Shown here: piece after piece, positions 16,266 through 23,719 of the stretch
Numbering within the stretch: the stretch's first letter is position 1
How the letters are laid out: every line of letters starts with the position of its first letter
NCBI GenBank assembly: GCA_965212085.1
Contig: OZ243042.1
Coordinates: 1,364,001-1,428,000 of the forward strand
Origin: JAHRAW01 sp965212085
Lineage (GTDB): Bacteria; Pseudomonadota; Gammaproteobacteria; Arenicellales; Poriferihabitantaceae
Length of the DNA stretch: 64,000 nucleotides
Reading direction: 5' to 3'
Made by a program: the position numbers and the translations under genes
The notes under the pieces: model-generated
The model's database searches: none
Told to the model about the DNA's origin: nothing
What the model saw: the letters and a program-made list of their open reading frames with translations, nothing else

Positions 16266-18052
16266 CCGTTGGCGTTCGCGTTATTTGTGCCGGTCGTACC
16301 GGGCGTACCGGTCGCGCCGTCCAGGGGCGGGTAGCTCCAGTCGTCGGCCTCCCGGTGCGCCAACTCGTCGGGGAACGGCGCGTGCTGGTACATGGTGATT
16401 CGCACCCAGCGGTCCGACTTGGGGTCGAATTTGTTGGCGCCGAAAAACGACAACTTGCAGCGCAACAGGTCAATGGGCCGCAGGCGCGCGGAAATCAGGT
16501 TGTCGCGGATTTCCGCGTAGGGCAAGCGGGCGACGATCTGGATGCGGCGAACGGCGTGCCGGTGACGGGGATTGGCGCGCAGGAATTCGGCCACCGGCTG
16601 CTCCGGGCCGGCACCGTCAACGATGACGCGGCGGAGGTCGGCGTACAAGGCCGCGACGTCCCGCCCAAAGGCGAGGGGCAGTTCCCGGTCAGCGCCGGGT
16701 TCGTCAAAGCGCTCGCCGAGGCGCGGTTCGAGTTTTTCTTCGGATACATACCAGAAGCGCGCGCACTGGGTTGCCTGGGAATAATCCGTTTGCAGCGCCC
16801 AGCGGTAATCGCTTTCGATGGCGCGAACCAGTTCAGCAACAGCGCCCTCCCCGCGAATCCGCCAGTAGCGCGATTCGTCCACCGCCATGGCCTCCTCAAG
16901 GTCGTCAATCAGGTCGCCGTGGGGCTCCAGCACCAGGGTCACCAGCAACTCCTGCCCTTCCACCGACAACGCGTTTTGGGACCAGGTGATGAGTTTGTCA
17001 AAAGGCATCGCCCGTTCCAAAGCCCGCCCCGCGACGCGCGCGCGGATTTTGGCGAGATCCTCCTTGAGCGCCGCGATTCGCCGCCGCTGGCAATCGTCTT
17101 CGGTGCGCCAGCTGTCCAGCCCCAGTGCCATGCGCGCCAGCAGTTCGCCGAAAAGCCGCCGGGTGTGCGGCGCAACCGAGGCCAGCGCGCGCACCCGCGC
17201 CAGCGCGGTTTCCCTGGCGTGTATCCAGCGATGCACCAGCGACGGATGCCACAGCAAAAACGGCGCCATGCCGAGGCCGGTGGCGTTGCCGACGCCGAGG
17301 CGCCGCGCCAGGCCGCGTTCCAGTTTCACCGCGTTATGCGGATCGGCGACTCGCGCCAGGTGCTCGGCGATGTCTATGGTGAACCAGCGAATCAGCCACA
17401 CCGCCAGCATTTCGGCGCGAAACGGCGGCGCCAGTTCCGCCCGCCCTTTGATCCGCTCGCGGTCGCTGAGGCCGAATTTACCGTTGCCGTACACCGCCGT
17501 GGTGCGCATCAGGTAGCCGCTGCGGTCGAGCAACTCGCGCTCCGGCTGCAAGCCGCGGGCCAGCCGCCCGACCACGTATTCAAACAACCGCACGCTGCGG
17601 TTGGCGCGCGCCAGCACCAGTTCGCTCTGCCGGCAGCGGCCCGCTTCCTGCTTGGGAACGTTGTCCGCCATGCGGGCGATTTCCGCTTCATCGGGAACCC
17701 CGTCGTAGAGCGCGAAGGTGGCGTCCCACTCCTCGGCGATCACCCGGTCCGAGCGTTTATTCGCCGGCAGGTCGTTGGCGAAACACACCAGCGTATAGGA
17801 ACGCCGCGGCCCGGTGGCGCGATACAACGCCAGCCCGGAACCCCGCGCGTCCACCCGCCAGCGGAGGCGTTCAAACCGCCATCGTTCGCGCTTCAGGCTG
17901 CGCAGCAGCGTGCGCATAAAACTCAGGCGGGTTTGGTGAAAGCTCCCCATGCGCGCCGTCTTCATCACCTGATCCGGCGGCCGCAGGGCGAGCGGCGGTT
18001 CCGGGCCTTCCGGCGGGGCCGGCGCGTTCCTGTTATCCGGCGTGGGCGGCAT
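16262..18052 (-). CDS. Conserved hypothetical protein coupled to DUF3726
   Basis: 596 residues, Arg- and Trp-rich, without signal peptide or membrane segments. I do not recognise a named domain. Features that can be seen: a leading Pro-rich ~30 residues, a basic region with repeated FMRTLLRSLKRERW-like helices, a long helical middle and a FWYVSEEKLEPRLGER segment near 430 that looks strongly conserved. The C-terminus is low complexity (ATGTPGTTGT, then NANANG), generated by short tandem repeats around 16290-16315. Met30 or Met35 may be the true start. Coupled by a four-base overlap to DUF3726, and directly downstream of the RNase P RNA gene on the same strand. Confidence 0.6.
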   Translation of the reverse strand: MPPTPDNRNAPAPPEGPEPPLALRPPDQVMKTARMGSFHQTRLSFMRTLLRSLKRERWRFERLRWRVDARGSGLALYRATGPRRSYTLVCFANDLPANKRSDRVIAEEWDATFALYDGVPDEAEIARMADNVPKQEAGRCRQSELVLARANRSVRLFEYVVGRLARGLQPERELLDRSGYLMRTTAVYGNGKFGLSDRERIKGRAELAPPFRAEMLAVWLIRWFTIDIAEHLARVADPHNAVKLERGLARRLGVGNATGLGMAPFLLWHPSLVHRWIHARETALARVRALASVAPHTRRLFGELLARMALGLDSWRTEDDCQRRRIAALKEDLAKIRARVAGRALERAMPFDKLITWSQNALSVEGQELLVTLVLEPHGDLIDDLEEAMAVDESRYWRIRGEGAVAELVRAIESDYRWALQTDYSQATQCARFWYVSEEKLEPRLGERFDEPGADRELPLAFGRDVAALYADLRRVIVDGAGPEQPVAEFLRANPRHRHAVRRIQIVARLPYAEIRDNLISARLRPIDLLRCKLSFFGANKFDPKSDRWVRITMYQHAPFPDELAHREADDWSYPPLDGATGTPGTTGTNNANANG

Positions 18053-18090
18053 TTGCGGTTTGCTTCGTTGATGCCTGCGGATGGAGGTGG

Positions 18091-18443
18091 GTGGGAGCCG
18101 GCCGATAAGCCGGGTTCTGTCGTGAACAGTTATTCATCTGGGACATTCGTCACCGAATGCCTCTAGCAACCTACCCGGATCCGGCGTGGGCACGCCCAAG
18201 GATCCCTATTTGGTCTTGCTCCAGGCGGGGTTTGCCCTGCCGCCACTGTTGCCAGTGACGCGGTGCGCTCTTACCGCACCATTTCACCCTTACCCGGCCA
18301 CTCGTGAGCGGTCAGGCGGTATATTTTCTGTGGCACTTTCCGTCGGCTCGCACCGCCCAGGAATTACCTGGCGCCTTGCCCAATGGAGCCCGGACTTTCC
18401 TCCCCGCCCCGAAGGACGAAGCAACTGTCTGGCCGACTCCCAC
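18091..18443 (-). ncRNA. rnpB: RNase P RNA (bacterial class A)
   Basis: About 353 bases with the conserved core elements. Near the 5' end are CCAGACAGTTGC and GGGGAGGAAAGTCCGGGCTCC, and at the 3' end AACCCGGCTTATCGGCCGGC. The outer helix forms between GTGGGAGTCGGCC and GGCCGGCTCCCAC, which fixes the ends to within a few bases. It is the catalytic RNA that matures tRNA 5' ends. Confidence 0.97.
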
Positions 18444-18505
18444 GCGCAAGGATAGCGGATTGGCGCGGGAAATACAATTTTTCAACAGGCCGGGAGTGCG
18501 TTCTG

Positions 18506-18541
18506 AAAAAAAAAATAAAGGGGCGGTCTGGCGACCGCCCC
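18506..18541 (-). terminator. Rho-independent terminator after the DUF1127 gene
   Basis: A perfect 9-base stem (GGGGCGGTC / GACCGCCCC, loop TGGC) at 18520-18541, followed on the minus strand by a T-rich run complementary to 18506-18519. It separates the DUF1127 transcript from rnpB. Confidence 0.9.
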
Positions 18542-18599
18542 CAATAAACACCAACGGAGGAAATAAGAAACTTTTTTTGTCGGGCGGCCTCAGGCGACC

Positions 18600-18944
18600 T
18601 TAGGCGGCCTTTTGGACCAGAGGCGCCTCGGTGATGCCGATACCGAGACCGACACCGGTTCCGGTTTTGTCGCCGGATGCCTTGAACACTTCGGGGTGTG
18701 CGCCGAAGTTGTGCACCGCGTGCTTGATCTGGTAACGTTCGATGCCGATGTCGCGCAGCAGAGCGTCGGGCATCGCGTTCAGTTCGCGGATTGCGACGCG
18801 GCGGCTTTGCCAGCTTTTGAGCGCCGCCAGTCCCCTGGAAAGCAGGGTCGGGCGGAACAGCCCGTGTATGATGTTGTGGCCGTGGCCGTTTTGGCCGTGG
18901 CCGTTTTGGCGGCCAGTGTTGCCGGATTGAGTATGTTTGTTCAT
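18600..18944 (-). CDS. DUF1127 (YjiS-like) protein with Gly/His-rich leader
   Basis: 114 residues. Residues about 38-75 are the DUF1127 helix pair (SRGLAALKSWQSRRVAIRE, then MPDALLRDIGIERYQI), a motif of small RNA- or membrane-associated proteins linked to phosphate and C1 metabolism and envelope stress in Alphaproteobacteria. The N-terminus has a repeated QNGHG from two 15-base DNA repeats at 18878-18907, and the C-terminus a glycine-rich TGTGVGLGIG. A strong GGGGGA ribosome site precedes the ATG, inside the 13-base gap after the 28-residue membrane peptide gene. It is followed by its own terminator. The precise function is unknown. Confidence 0.85.
   Translation of the reverse strand: MNKHTQSGNTGRQNGHGQNGHGHNIIHGLFRPTLLSRGLAALKSWQSRRVAIRELNAMPDALLRDIGIERYQIKHAVHNFGAHPEVFKASGDKTGTGVGLGIGITEAPLVQKAA
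18878..18907. repeat. Two 15-base tandem repeats inside the DUF1127 gene
   Basis: GGCCGTGGCCGTTTT occurs twice head to tail, keeping the frame and producing QNGHG repeats in the protein leader. Confidence 0.85.
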
Positions 18945-18957
18945 GGTCGGGTCCCCC

Positions 18958-19044
18958 TTAACTGATGACGGTTACGATTACCGTCAGGATTACAACGGCG
19001 CCCACATATGCGCCACCTACTTTGATCCACAGATCGTTTGCCAT
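18958..19044 (-). CDS. 28-residue single-pass membrane peptide
   Basis: A short frame opening MANDLWIKVGGAY and ending in a hydrophobic stretch rich in Val, Ile and Thr, then TAA: 28 residues, with residues about 10-27 able to span a membrane once. GCGGAAA lies just before the ATG. The stop is 13 bases before the DUF1127 start, so both are likely on one transcript, which then ends at the terminator at 18506-18541. Compact spacing, ribosome sites and the clear amphipathic-to-hydrophobic pattern support a real gene; there is no homology I can name. Confidence 0.55.
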   Translation of the reverse strand: MANDLWIKVGGAYVGAVVILTVIVTVIS

Positions 19045-19195
19045 TTTCCGCGCCCCTTGAGCGAGTTGAATATCGGGTTAAAATTAATGCTATACATCAG
19101 CGACTGGGGGAAATATAGGGGGCGCATGGCTTGAAAACAAACGAATTATGCTCATAATATACATGAGCATTTATTCATACATCGGTACTTCCCAA

Positions 19196-20203
19196 ATGGC
19201 CGTCCGCTTCCCGCCCATCTCCGCCCTGCGCGCCCTTGAGGCCGCCGCCCGGCACCTGAGCTTTACCAGGGCCGCTGAGGAGCTTTTCGTCACGCAAAGC
19301 GCCATCAGCCACCAGATCAAGCACGCCGAGGAGTTGTGGGGGCTGAAACTGTTCGAGAAACGGGGGCGGCGCGTCGTCCTCACCGAGGCCGGCCACGCGC
19401 TGGTTCCGGTGATCCGCGACTTCCTGCGCCGCATCACCATGACGCTGGAGGACCTCGGCGAGAAAAACGAAGCGCCGACGGCGTTGCGCGTAACCCTGCT
19501 GCAGTCCTTCGCCTTCAAGTGGCTGGTGCACCGCCTCGGGCACTTCAACCACGACTACCCGGAAATCGCCGTGTGGATTTCCACCACCGACAACCTCGTG
19601 GACTTCGACGCGGAAAACGCCGACGTCGGCATTCGCCTGGGCTACGGCAACTGGAGCAGGCTGCACGAGGAACTGCTGCTCACCGAGTACGTGTTCCCGG
19701 TCTGCAGCCCGCAGTTTCTGCGCGAACATCCGCTGCCTTCGAGCCCCGCCGGGCTGCTGAAGTTGCCGCTGCTGCGCAGGAGCGCCGTGGACATCTGCCC
19801 GCGGTGGCGGGACTGGTTTCGGGACGCCGGCGTCATCGTCAAGCGCATGCCCGCCGGCACCAAACTCCCGCAAACCAGTTTGGCGATCCAGGCCGCCATT
19901 GACCACCAGGGCATCGCCCTGGCGCGCAGCGCCCACGTCCTCGACGACCTCAACGCCGGGCGGCTGACGCGCCTGTTCCCCGAAGTGCTGAGCCGGTCGA
20001 GCGTCTCGTATTATTTTGTGTGCATGCCGGGCCGCGAAACCGAACCCCAGATCGCCGCGTTCCGGGAATGGCTGCTGCGCGAAGCGAAGGAGTCCCAGCG
20101 GGAATTCGACCGGATGATGGCCGATGGAGATTCAGCCGGCACTTCAGCCGGAGACGACGTCTTGGAGGCGGCCACGCAGCGCCTCAAACACAACGTCGCT
20201 TGA
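19196..20203 (+). CDS. LysR-family regulator, GcvA subgroup
   Basis: 335 residues from ATG 19196 (MAVRFPPIS). The N-terminal helix-turn-helix (SFTRAAEELFVTQSAISHQIKH) and the PPISALRALEAAARH opening are typical of the GcvA subgroup, which includes the activator of the glycine cleavage operon and regulators of beta-lactamases. The C-terminal periplasmic-binding-protein fold senses a ligand. No target operon is adjacent: it faces away from the DUF1127 operon and converges on the heptosyltransferase, whose coding region it overlaps by 60 bases at the 3' end. Earlier in-frame ATG codons (19148, 19163) are possible starts. Confidence 0.85.
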   Translation: MAVRFPPISALRALEAAARHLSFTRAAEELFVTQSAISHQIKHAEELWGLKLFEKRGRRVVLTEAGHALVPVIRDFLRRITMTLEDLGEKNEAPTALRVTLLQSFAFKWLVHRLGHFNHDYPEIAVWISTTDNLVDFDAENADVGIRLGYGNWSRLHEELLLTEYVFPVCSPQFLREHPLPSSPAGLLKLPLLRRSAVDICPRWRDWFRDAGVIVKRMPAGTKLPQTSLAIQAAIDHQGIALARSAHVLDDLNAGRLTRLFPEVLSRSSVSYYFVCMPGRETEPQIAAFREWLLREAKESQREFDRMMADGDSAGTSAGDDVLEAATQRLKHNVA

Positions 20204-21256
20204 AAGTTTGCCGAGGCACCGGCGGCGGCAGGTTGGCCGGTCGCAACGCTTGCAACCCGGCGCGCGGATGACTGCATGCGCGGCCCCCGCCGGGCCGGTT
20301 CGGGTCTCGTCGGTGGGCCCGAACAACGCGACAACCGGGGTGTGTTGGGCGCAGGCCACGTGCATGGGAAAACTGTCGCCGCTCAGCATCAGCCCGGCGC
20401 GCGCCACCAGTTCGGCGAACTGCGGGATGGTTAATTCGCCGGCGAGGTTGACCGGGGTGGCGGTGTTTGGATGCTGAGGCGAAGCCCCATCAGTGGGCAA
20501 GGCCGCGTCAATGCGCCGGCGCGCGTCCGCGGAACCGGTGAACGCGATGCAGTATCCATCGGCCACGGTTTCGGTTTCGGTTTCGGGTTCGAGGGCGAGG
20601 CGCGCGGCGATTTCCATATAACGCTCCAGCGGCCAGTCCTTGGAGGACCAGCGCGAAAACGGGCTGAACACCAGCAGGGGTTTGCGGTGCGGGTTGATGT
20701 CTGCGAGCAGGTCGTCCACGCGCCGCCGCGCCGCCGCATCGGTGAAAATTTCCATTGAGGTGTCGGTGACGGACAGGCGCGCGCGGCCCAGTACGCCGTC
20801 CATCTCGGCGATGGCGTGGAGCGCCGGATTGCGAAACCCGCCAAGTCCCGGCCAGCGGCCTTTGACATATTTTTTTCCCGCGCGCGCGGCGTACAAAAAC
20901 ACCACCGACCTCGCCAGCCCCTGCAGATCAAAGGCCAGATCAAAACGCCGGGCGCGCACCTGCGCGATGACCCCGGCGAGGTAGCGGGCGGTGCGCAGCG
21001 GATGCCGCCACCATTCGCCCTTGACGCGCTCGCGCTCGAACAGGATCAACTCGTCCACGCGCGGGTTGTGGCGGTAGATGTCGGCGGAGCCGGCGGCGGT
21101 CAGCAGGGTCAGGCGGCAACGCGGAAAATTTTCGCGGATGGTTCGGACGTGGCCGGTGGAATGCAGCACGTCGCCCAGCGAGGTCTGCTTGATGACCAGC
21201 ACGTTGACCGGGGGCGTATCGGTGGCGGGGGCTGTGGGGGCGGCGGGCATGCTCAT
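20144..21256 (-). CDS. Glycosyltransferase family 9 (LPS heptosyltransferase-like)
   Basis: 370 residues with the GT9 hallmarks: VLVIKQTSLGDVLHSTG at the start of the first Rossmann domain, VFSPFSRWSSKDWP at the interdomain region and SGDSFPMHVACAQHTPVVALFGPT at the donor-binding site. Such enzymes add ADP-heptose to the LPS core at the inner membrane. It is coupled by a four-base overlap to the lipid A acyltransferase gene upstream. A TETETE tract near residue 237 comes from hexamer repeats at 20567-20591. Whether it is heptosyltransferase I, II or III cannot be decided here. Confidence 0.88.
   Translation of the reverse strand: MSMPAAPTAPATDTPPVNVLVIKQTSLGDVLHSTGHVRTIRENFPRCRLTLLTAAGSADIYRHNPRVDELILFERERVKGEWWRHPLRTARYLAGVIAQVRARRFDLAFDLQGLARSVVFLYAARAGKKYVKGRWPGLGGFRNPALHAIAEMDGVLGRARLSVTDTSMEIFTDAAARRRVDDLLADINPHRKPLLVFSPFSRWSSKDWPLERYMEIAARLALEPETETETVADGYCIAFTGSADARRRIDAALPTDGASPQHPNTATPVNLAGELTIPQFAELVARAGLMLSGDSFPMHVACAQHTPVVALFGPTDETRTGPAGAAHAVIRAPGCKRCDRPTCRRRCLGKLSSDVVFEALRGRLQDVVSG
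20567..20591. repeat. GGTTTC hexamer repeat inside the GT9 gene
   Basis: Three exact GGTTTC units plus a GGGTTC variant, in frame, encoding alternating Glu and Thr. Confidence 0.85.
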
Positions 21257-22218
21257 CCTTTATACGGGTTTGGGCGGCCGTCGGGCCGGGTCTTGAACCA
21301 TCGAAACGTCCACATATATTGCTCCGGGGCGCGCCGGATCAGGGCTTCCATGGCGCGGTTCAGGGCCGCCGCATCCGCCACCGGATCATCGGGGTCGGCG
21401 CCGGGGAAGTTCTCCAGCGGGTCGCCGATGGTCATAACATAATGGCCGGTGCGCGGGTCGAGGCGGGTGGCGCTCGGCACCACCAGCGCGCCGGTCAGTT
21501 TTGCCAGGCGCCCGACGATGGTCAGGGTCGAGGTCTGCACGCCGAAGAACGGCGCGAACACGGCGCGCTTGGAGGCGCCGAAATCCTCGTCGGGAATAAA
21601 GAAGCAGACGCGCCCGGCCTTCATCGAGCGCACCAGCGGGCGCAGGCCCTGATCGCGCATCAGCACCTTGATATTGGCCTTGTCGAGGTGCGCGCGCCCC
21701 TTCCACAACTGCCAGGTCAGAAGCGGGTTGCGCGCCCGCTTCATCATCGTTACGCTCGGATGAACCCGCGCCAGAATGCTGCCGCTCATGTCCAGGGTGG
21801 TGAGGTGGTAGGCGACGATGATCAGCGGCCGGCGGCGCGCCGTGCGGCGCAGCCATTCGTGGCGTTCCAGCCGGCACAGCCGGTCGAGGCGCGCCGTTGA
21901 GCCCCAAAGCACCAGCCCCATGTCCATCAACCCGCGTCCGTACTGGCGAAAATGCTCCACCAGCATCTGCCGGCGGCGTTGCTCGCTGAGCTCCGGGAAA
22001 CACAATCCGAGGTTGATCTCGGCGATGCGGCGGCGCTTGCGGTTGCGGACGCGCACGCGGTCGCCGACCAGCCCGCCCGCCGCCATCACCCAGCGGCGCG
22101 GCAAGTGCATGACGGCCCTGAGCAGCAACAGCCGGCACCAGGTTCCCCAGAACCGGGGTTTCAGAAAGCGCGGCTGGAAGCGCGGGGTGCCGGTCTGCTT
22201 GCGGGTTGCTGGGTTCAT
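21253..22218 (-). CDS. Lipid A biosynthesis acyltransferase (LpxL/LpxM family)
   Basis: 321 residues from the ATG at 22218; a longer frame opening with TTG would add an acidic DDDDEDE leader. The HX4D acyltransferase motif is YHLTTLDMSG near residue 150, and the later FFIPDEDFG and VVPSATRL segments match the LpxL family. It transfers a secondary acyl chain from acyl-ACP to the Kdo-lipid A precursor at the inner membrane. Its stop overlaps the glycosyltransferase start, so lipid A acylation and core assembly genes are coupled. Confidence 0.88.
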   Translation of the reverse strand: MNPATRKQTGTPRFQPRFLKPRFWGTWCRLLLLRAVMHLPRRWVMAAGGLVGDRVRVRNRKRRRIAEINLGLCFPELSEQRRRQMLVEHFRQYGRGLMDMGLVLWGSTARLDRLCRLERHEWLRRTARRRPLIIVAYHLTTLDMSGSILARVHPSVTMMKRARNPLLTWQLWKGRAHLDKANIKVLMRDQGLRPLVRSMKAGRVCFFIPDEDFGASKRAVFAPFFGVQTSTLTIVGRLAKLTGALVVPSATRLDPRTGHYVMTIGDPLENFPGADPDDPVADAAALNRAMEALIRRAPEQYMWTFRWFKTRPDGRPNPYKG

Positions 22219-22276
22219 CCTGGTCGGTTCATCCTCGTCGTCATCGTCGGCGGAGGGCTGGAGCGGCAATCATAAC

Positions 22277-22948
22277 TTACTCGACAAAGCGCTTATAGGC
22301 GTCGTCATTTCCGGCGAGCCATTCGAGGTCCGGGTAGTGGTCAATGTCGCGCAGGGCCGGCAACTCGCAAAAGCGCACCCCGGCGGCGGCGGCGCGCGCG
22401 CGGACTTCGTCCAGCTGCGACGCGCCGCTCCAGCGAACGCCGCGGAACAAGGTTTGGCCGGCGCGGGCCGCCTCAAACCGCTGCAATCCGAGCAAGTAGA
22501 AACCGCCGTCCCGGGATGGGCCCACGGGATTTTCGCCGGCGGCCAGCAGGGCGTGGGCTTGGGCCAGGATCTCCCCCGGACAGTGGGGCACGTCGCAGCC
22601 CATCACCACGGCAGCCCCGGCGCGGGCGATGCCCTGCCGCAACGCCGCCAGCATCCGCGCGCCGAGGTCGGCGTCTATCTGAGTGGTCACATTGATGCGA
22701 TGTTCGGCGGCCAGGCGGCGGAACGCCGGGTGACCGGGATCCGGCCACACGCACAACGTCACCTCTCCCGGCCAGTGGCGGCAGGCGGTGTCCACGGTTT
22801 GCGCCATCATCAAATCCGCCAGCAACGCCGACTGCCGGGGATCGAGTTGCGGGGCCATGCGGGTTTTCACTTGCCCGGCAACCGGGGCTTTGGCCATCAG
22901 GCACAAGGGTATGGCACGGTGGCCGGCTTGGTCGGCGGACGCGGGCAT
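22277..22948 (-). CDS. TIGR04282-family glycosyltransferase (DUF2064)
   Basis: 223 residues from the ATG at 22948. Family features: LMAKAPVAGQVKTRMAP near the start, MGCDVPHCP (nucleotide-sugar acidic site) in the middle, and SRDGGFYLLGL followed by DIDHYPDLEWL. The family is named for arsenosugar gene clusters but also occurs with other small-molecule glycosylations. Its start overlaps the preceding TIGR04283 stop by one base (TGATG), so the pair is translationally coupled. The radical SAM arsenosugar enzyme ArsS and a methylase ArsM are not in the window, so the acceptor is unknown. Confidence 0.85.
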   Translation of the reverse strand: MPASADQAGHRAIPLCLMAKAPVAGQVKTRMAPQLDPRQSALLADLMMAQTVDTACRHWPGEVTLCVWPDPGHPAFRRLAAEHRINVTTQIDADLGARMLAALRQGIARAGAAVVMGCDVPHCPGEILAQAHALLAAGENPVGPSRDGGFYLLGLQRFEAARAGQTLFRGVRWSGASQLDEVRARAAAAGVRFCELPALRDIDHYPDLEWLAGNDDAYKRFVE

Positions 22949-23661
22949 CAGCGCACGTTCCGGTAAGTCGCCGCGAGCCGTTCGGGGCTGCGCCCCAGCC
23001 AGTACAGGAATCGCAACTTCCACATCAGCAGCACCGTGCGCAGCACGCCGTTTTTCTGCCAGCGCCGCGCCGAGGTCAGCACCGGCCGGCGTATCACCGC
23101 CGGCGGGCCGAGCCGCTTCAGGCGGCGCGACAGCTCGACGTCCTCCATCAGCGGAATCCCGGCGAACCCGCGCTGCTCCGCAAACACCCGCCGTTCAACG
23201 AACAACGCCTGATCGCCGGTGGCGATGCGAAAGGTGCGCGCGCGAAGGTTGATCATCTGTTCGAGCACGCGGTACACCGGCCCGGCCGCGTCAAGGCGCA
23301 GGTCGAACCAGCCCCACACTCGCCCCCGTCCCCGTCCCCGATTGGTGCGCCGGGCTATGCGCTCGGCGGCGGCGGGCGGCAGGCGCGTGTCGCAGTGCAA
23401 AAACAACAACACCGAACCGCCGCAACGCGCAGCGCCGGCGTTCATCTGCACCGCCCGCCCCGGCGCGGAGCATTGCACCAGGCTGACAAAAGGGTCGTCA
23501 CGGATGCGCTCGGCAAGGTCGGCGATCACCGCCTGTGATGCCGCCTCGTCGCTGGCATCCACCAGCACCGCTTCACGCAACCCAGTCAGCCCCCGCAAAT
23601 GATCGAGCAGGCCGTTGACCCGCGCGCCCTCGTTGTACAAAGGAACGATGACCGAGATCAC
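22948..23661 (-). CDS. TIGR04283-family glycosyltransferase (GT2)
   Basis: 237 residues from a GTG at 23661, which has GGAG about 11 bases upstream and begins right at the conserved SVIVPLYNEG strand. A longer frame up to 23805 would run into argG and add a Thr/Gly/Cys run encoded by tandem repeats, so I reject it. GT2 features: VDASDEAA, FLHCDTRLPP (DxD-like) and GDQALFVERRVF with PLMEDVELSRR. Members pair with TIGR04282 proteins in arsenosugar-type clusters and transfer sugars at the cytoplasmic face. No membrane anchor is seen except a hydrophobic stretch near the C-terminus. Confidence 0.85.
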   Translation of the reverse strand: MISVIVPLYNEGARVNGLLDHLRGLTGLREAVLVDASDEAASQAVIADLAERIRDDPFVSLVQCSAPGRAVQMNAGAARCGGSVLLFLHCDTRLPPAAAERIARRTNRGRGRGRVWGWFDLRLDAAGPVYRVLEQMINLRARTFRIATGDQALFVERRVFAEQRGFAGIPLMEDVELSRRLKRLGPPAVIRRPVLTSARRWQKNGVLRTVLLMWKLRFLYWLGRSPERLAATYRNVR

Positions 23662-23676
23662 GTTGCCGGCTCCGGC

Positions 23677-23712
23677 GGTACCAGTGCAGGTACCAGTGCA
23701 GGTACCAGTGCC
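23677..23712. repeat. Three 12-base tandem repeats between argG and the GT2 gene
   Basis: GGTACCAGTGCA three times, the last unit ending CC instead of CA. It fills the 58-base gap between the argG stop and the GTG start of the glycosyltransferase, covering the likely ribosome-loading region. Confidence 0.9.
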
Positions 23713-23719
23713 GGTGCCG

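Noticed and set aside
18447..18505. Second small RNA after rnpB.
   Set aside because: Only the terminator of the DUF1127 gene and a short spacer are present.
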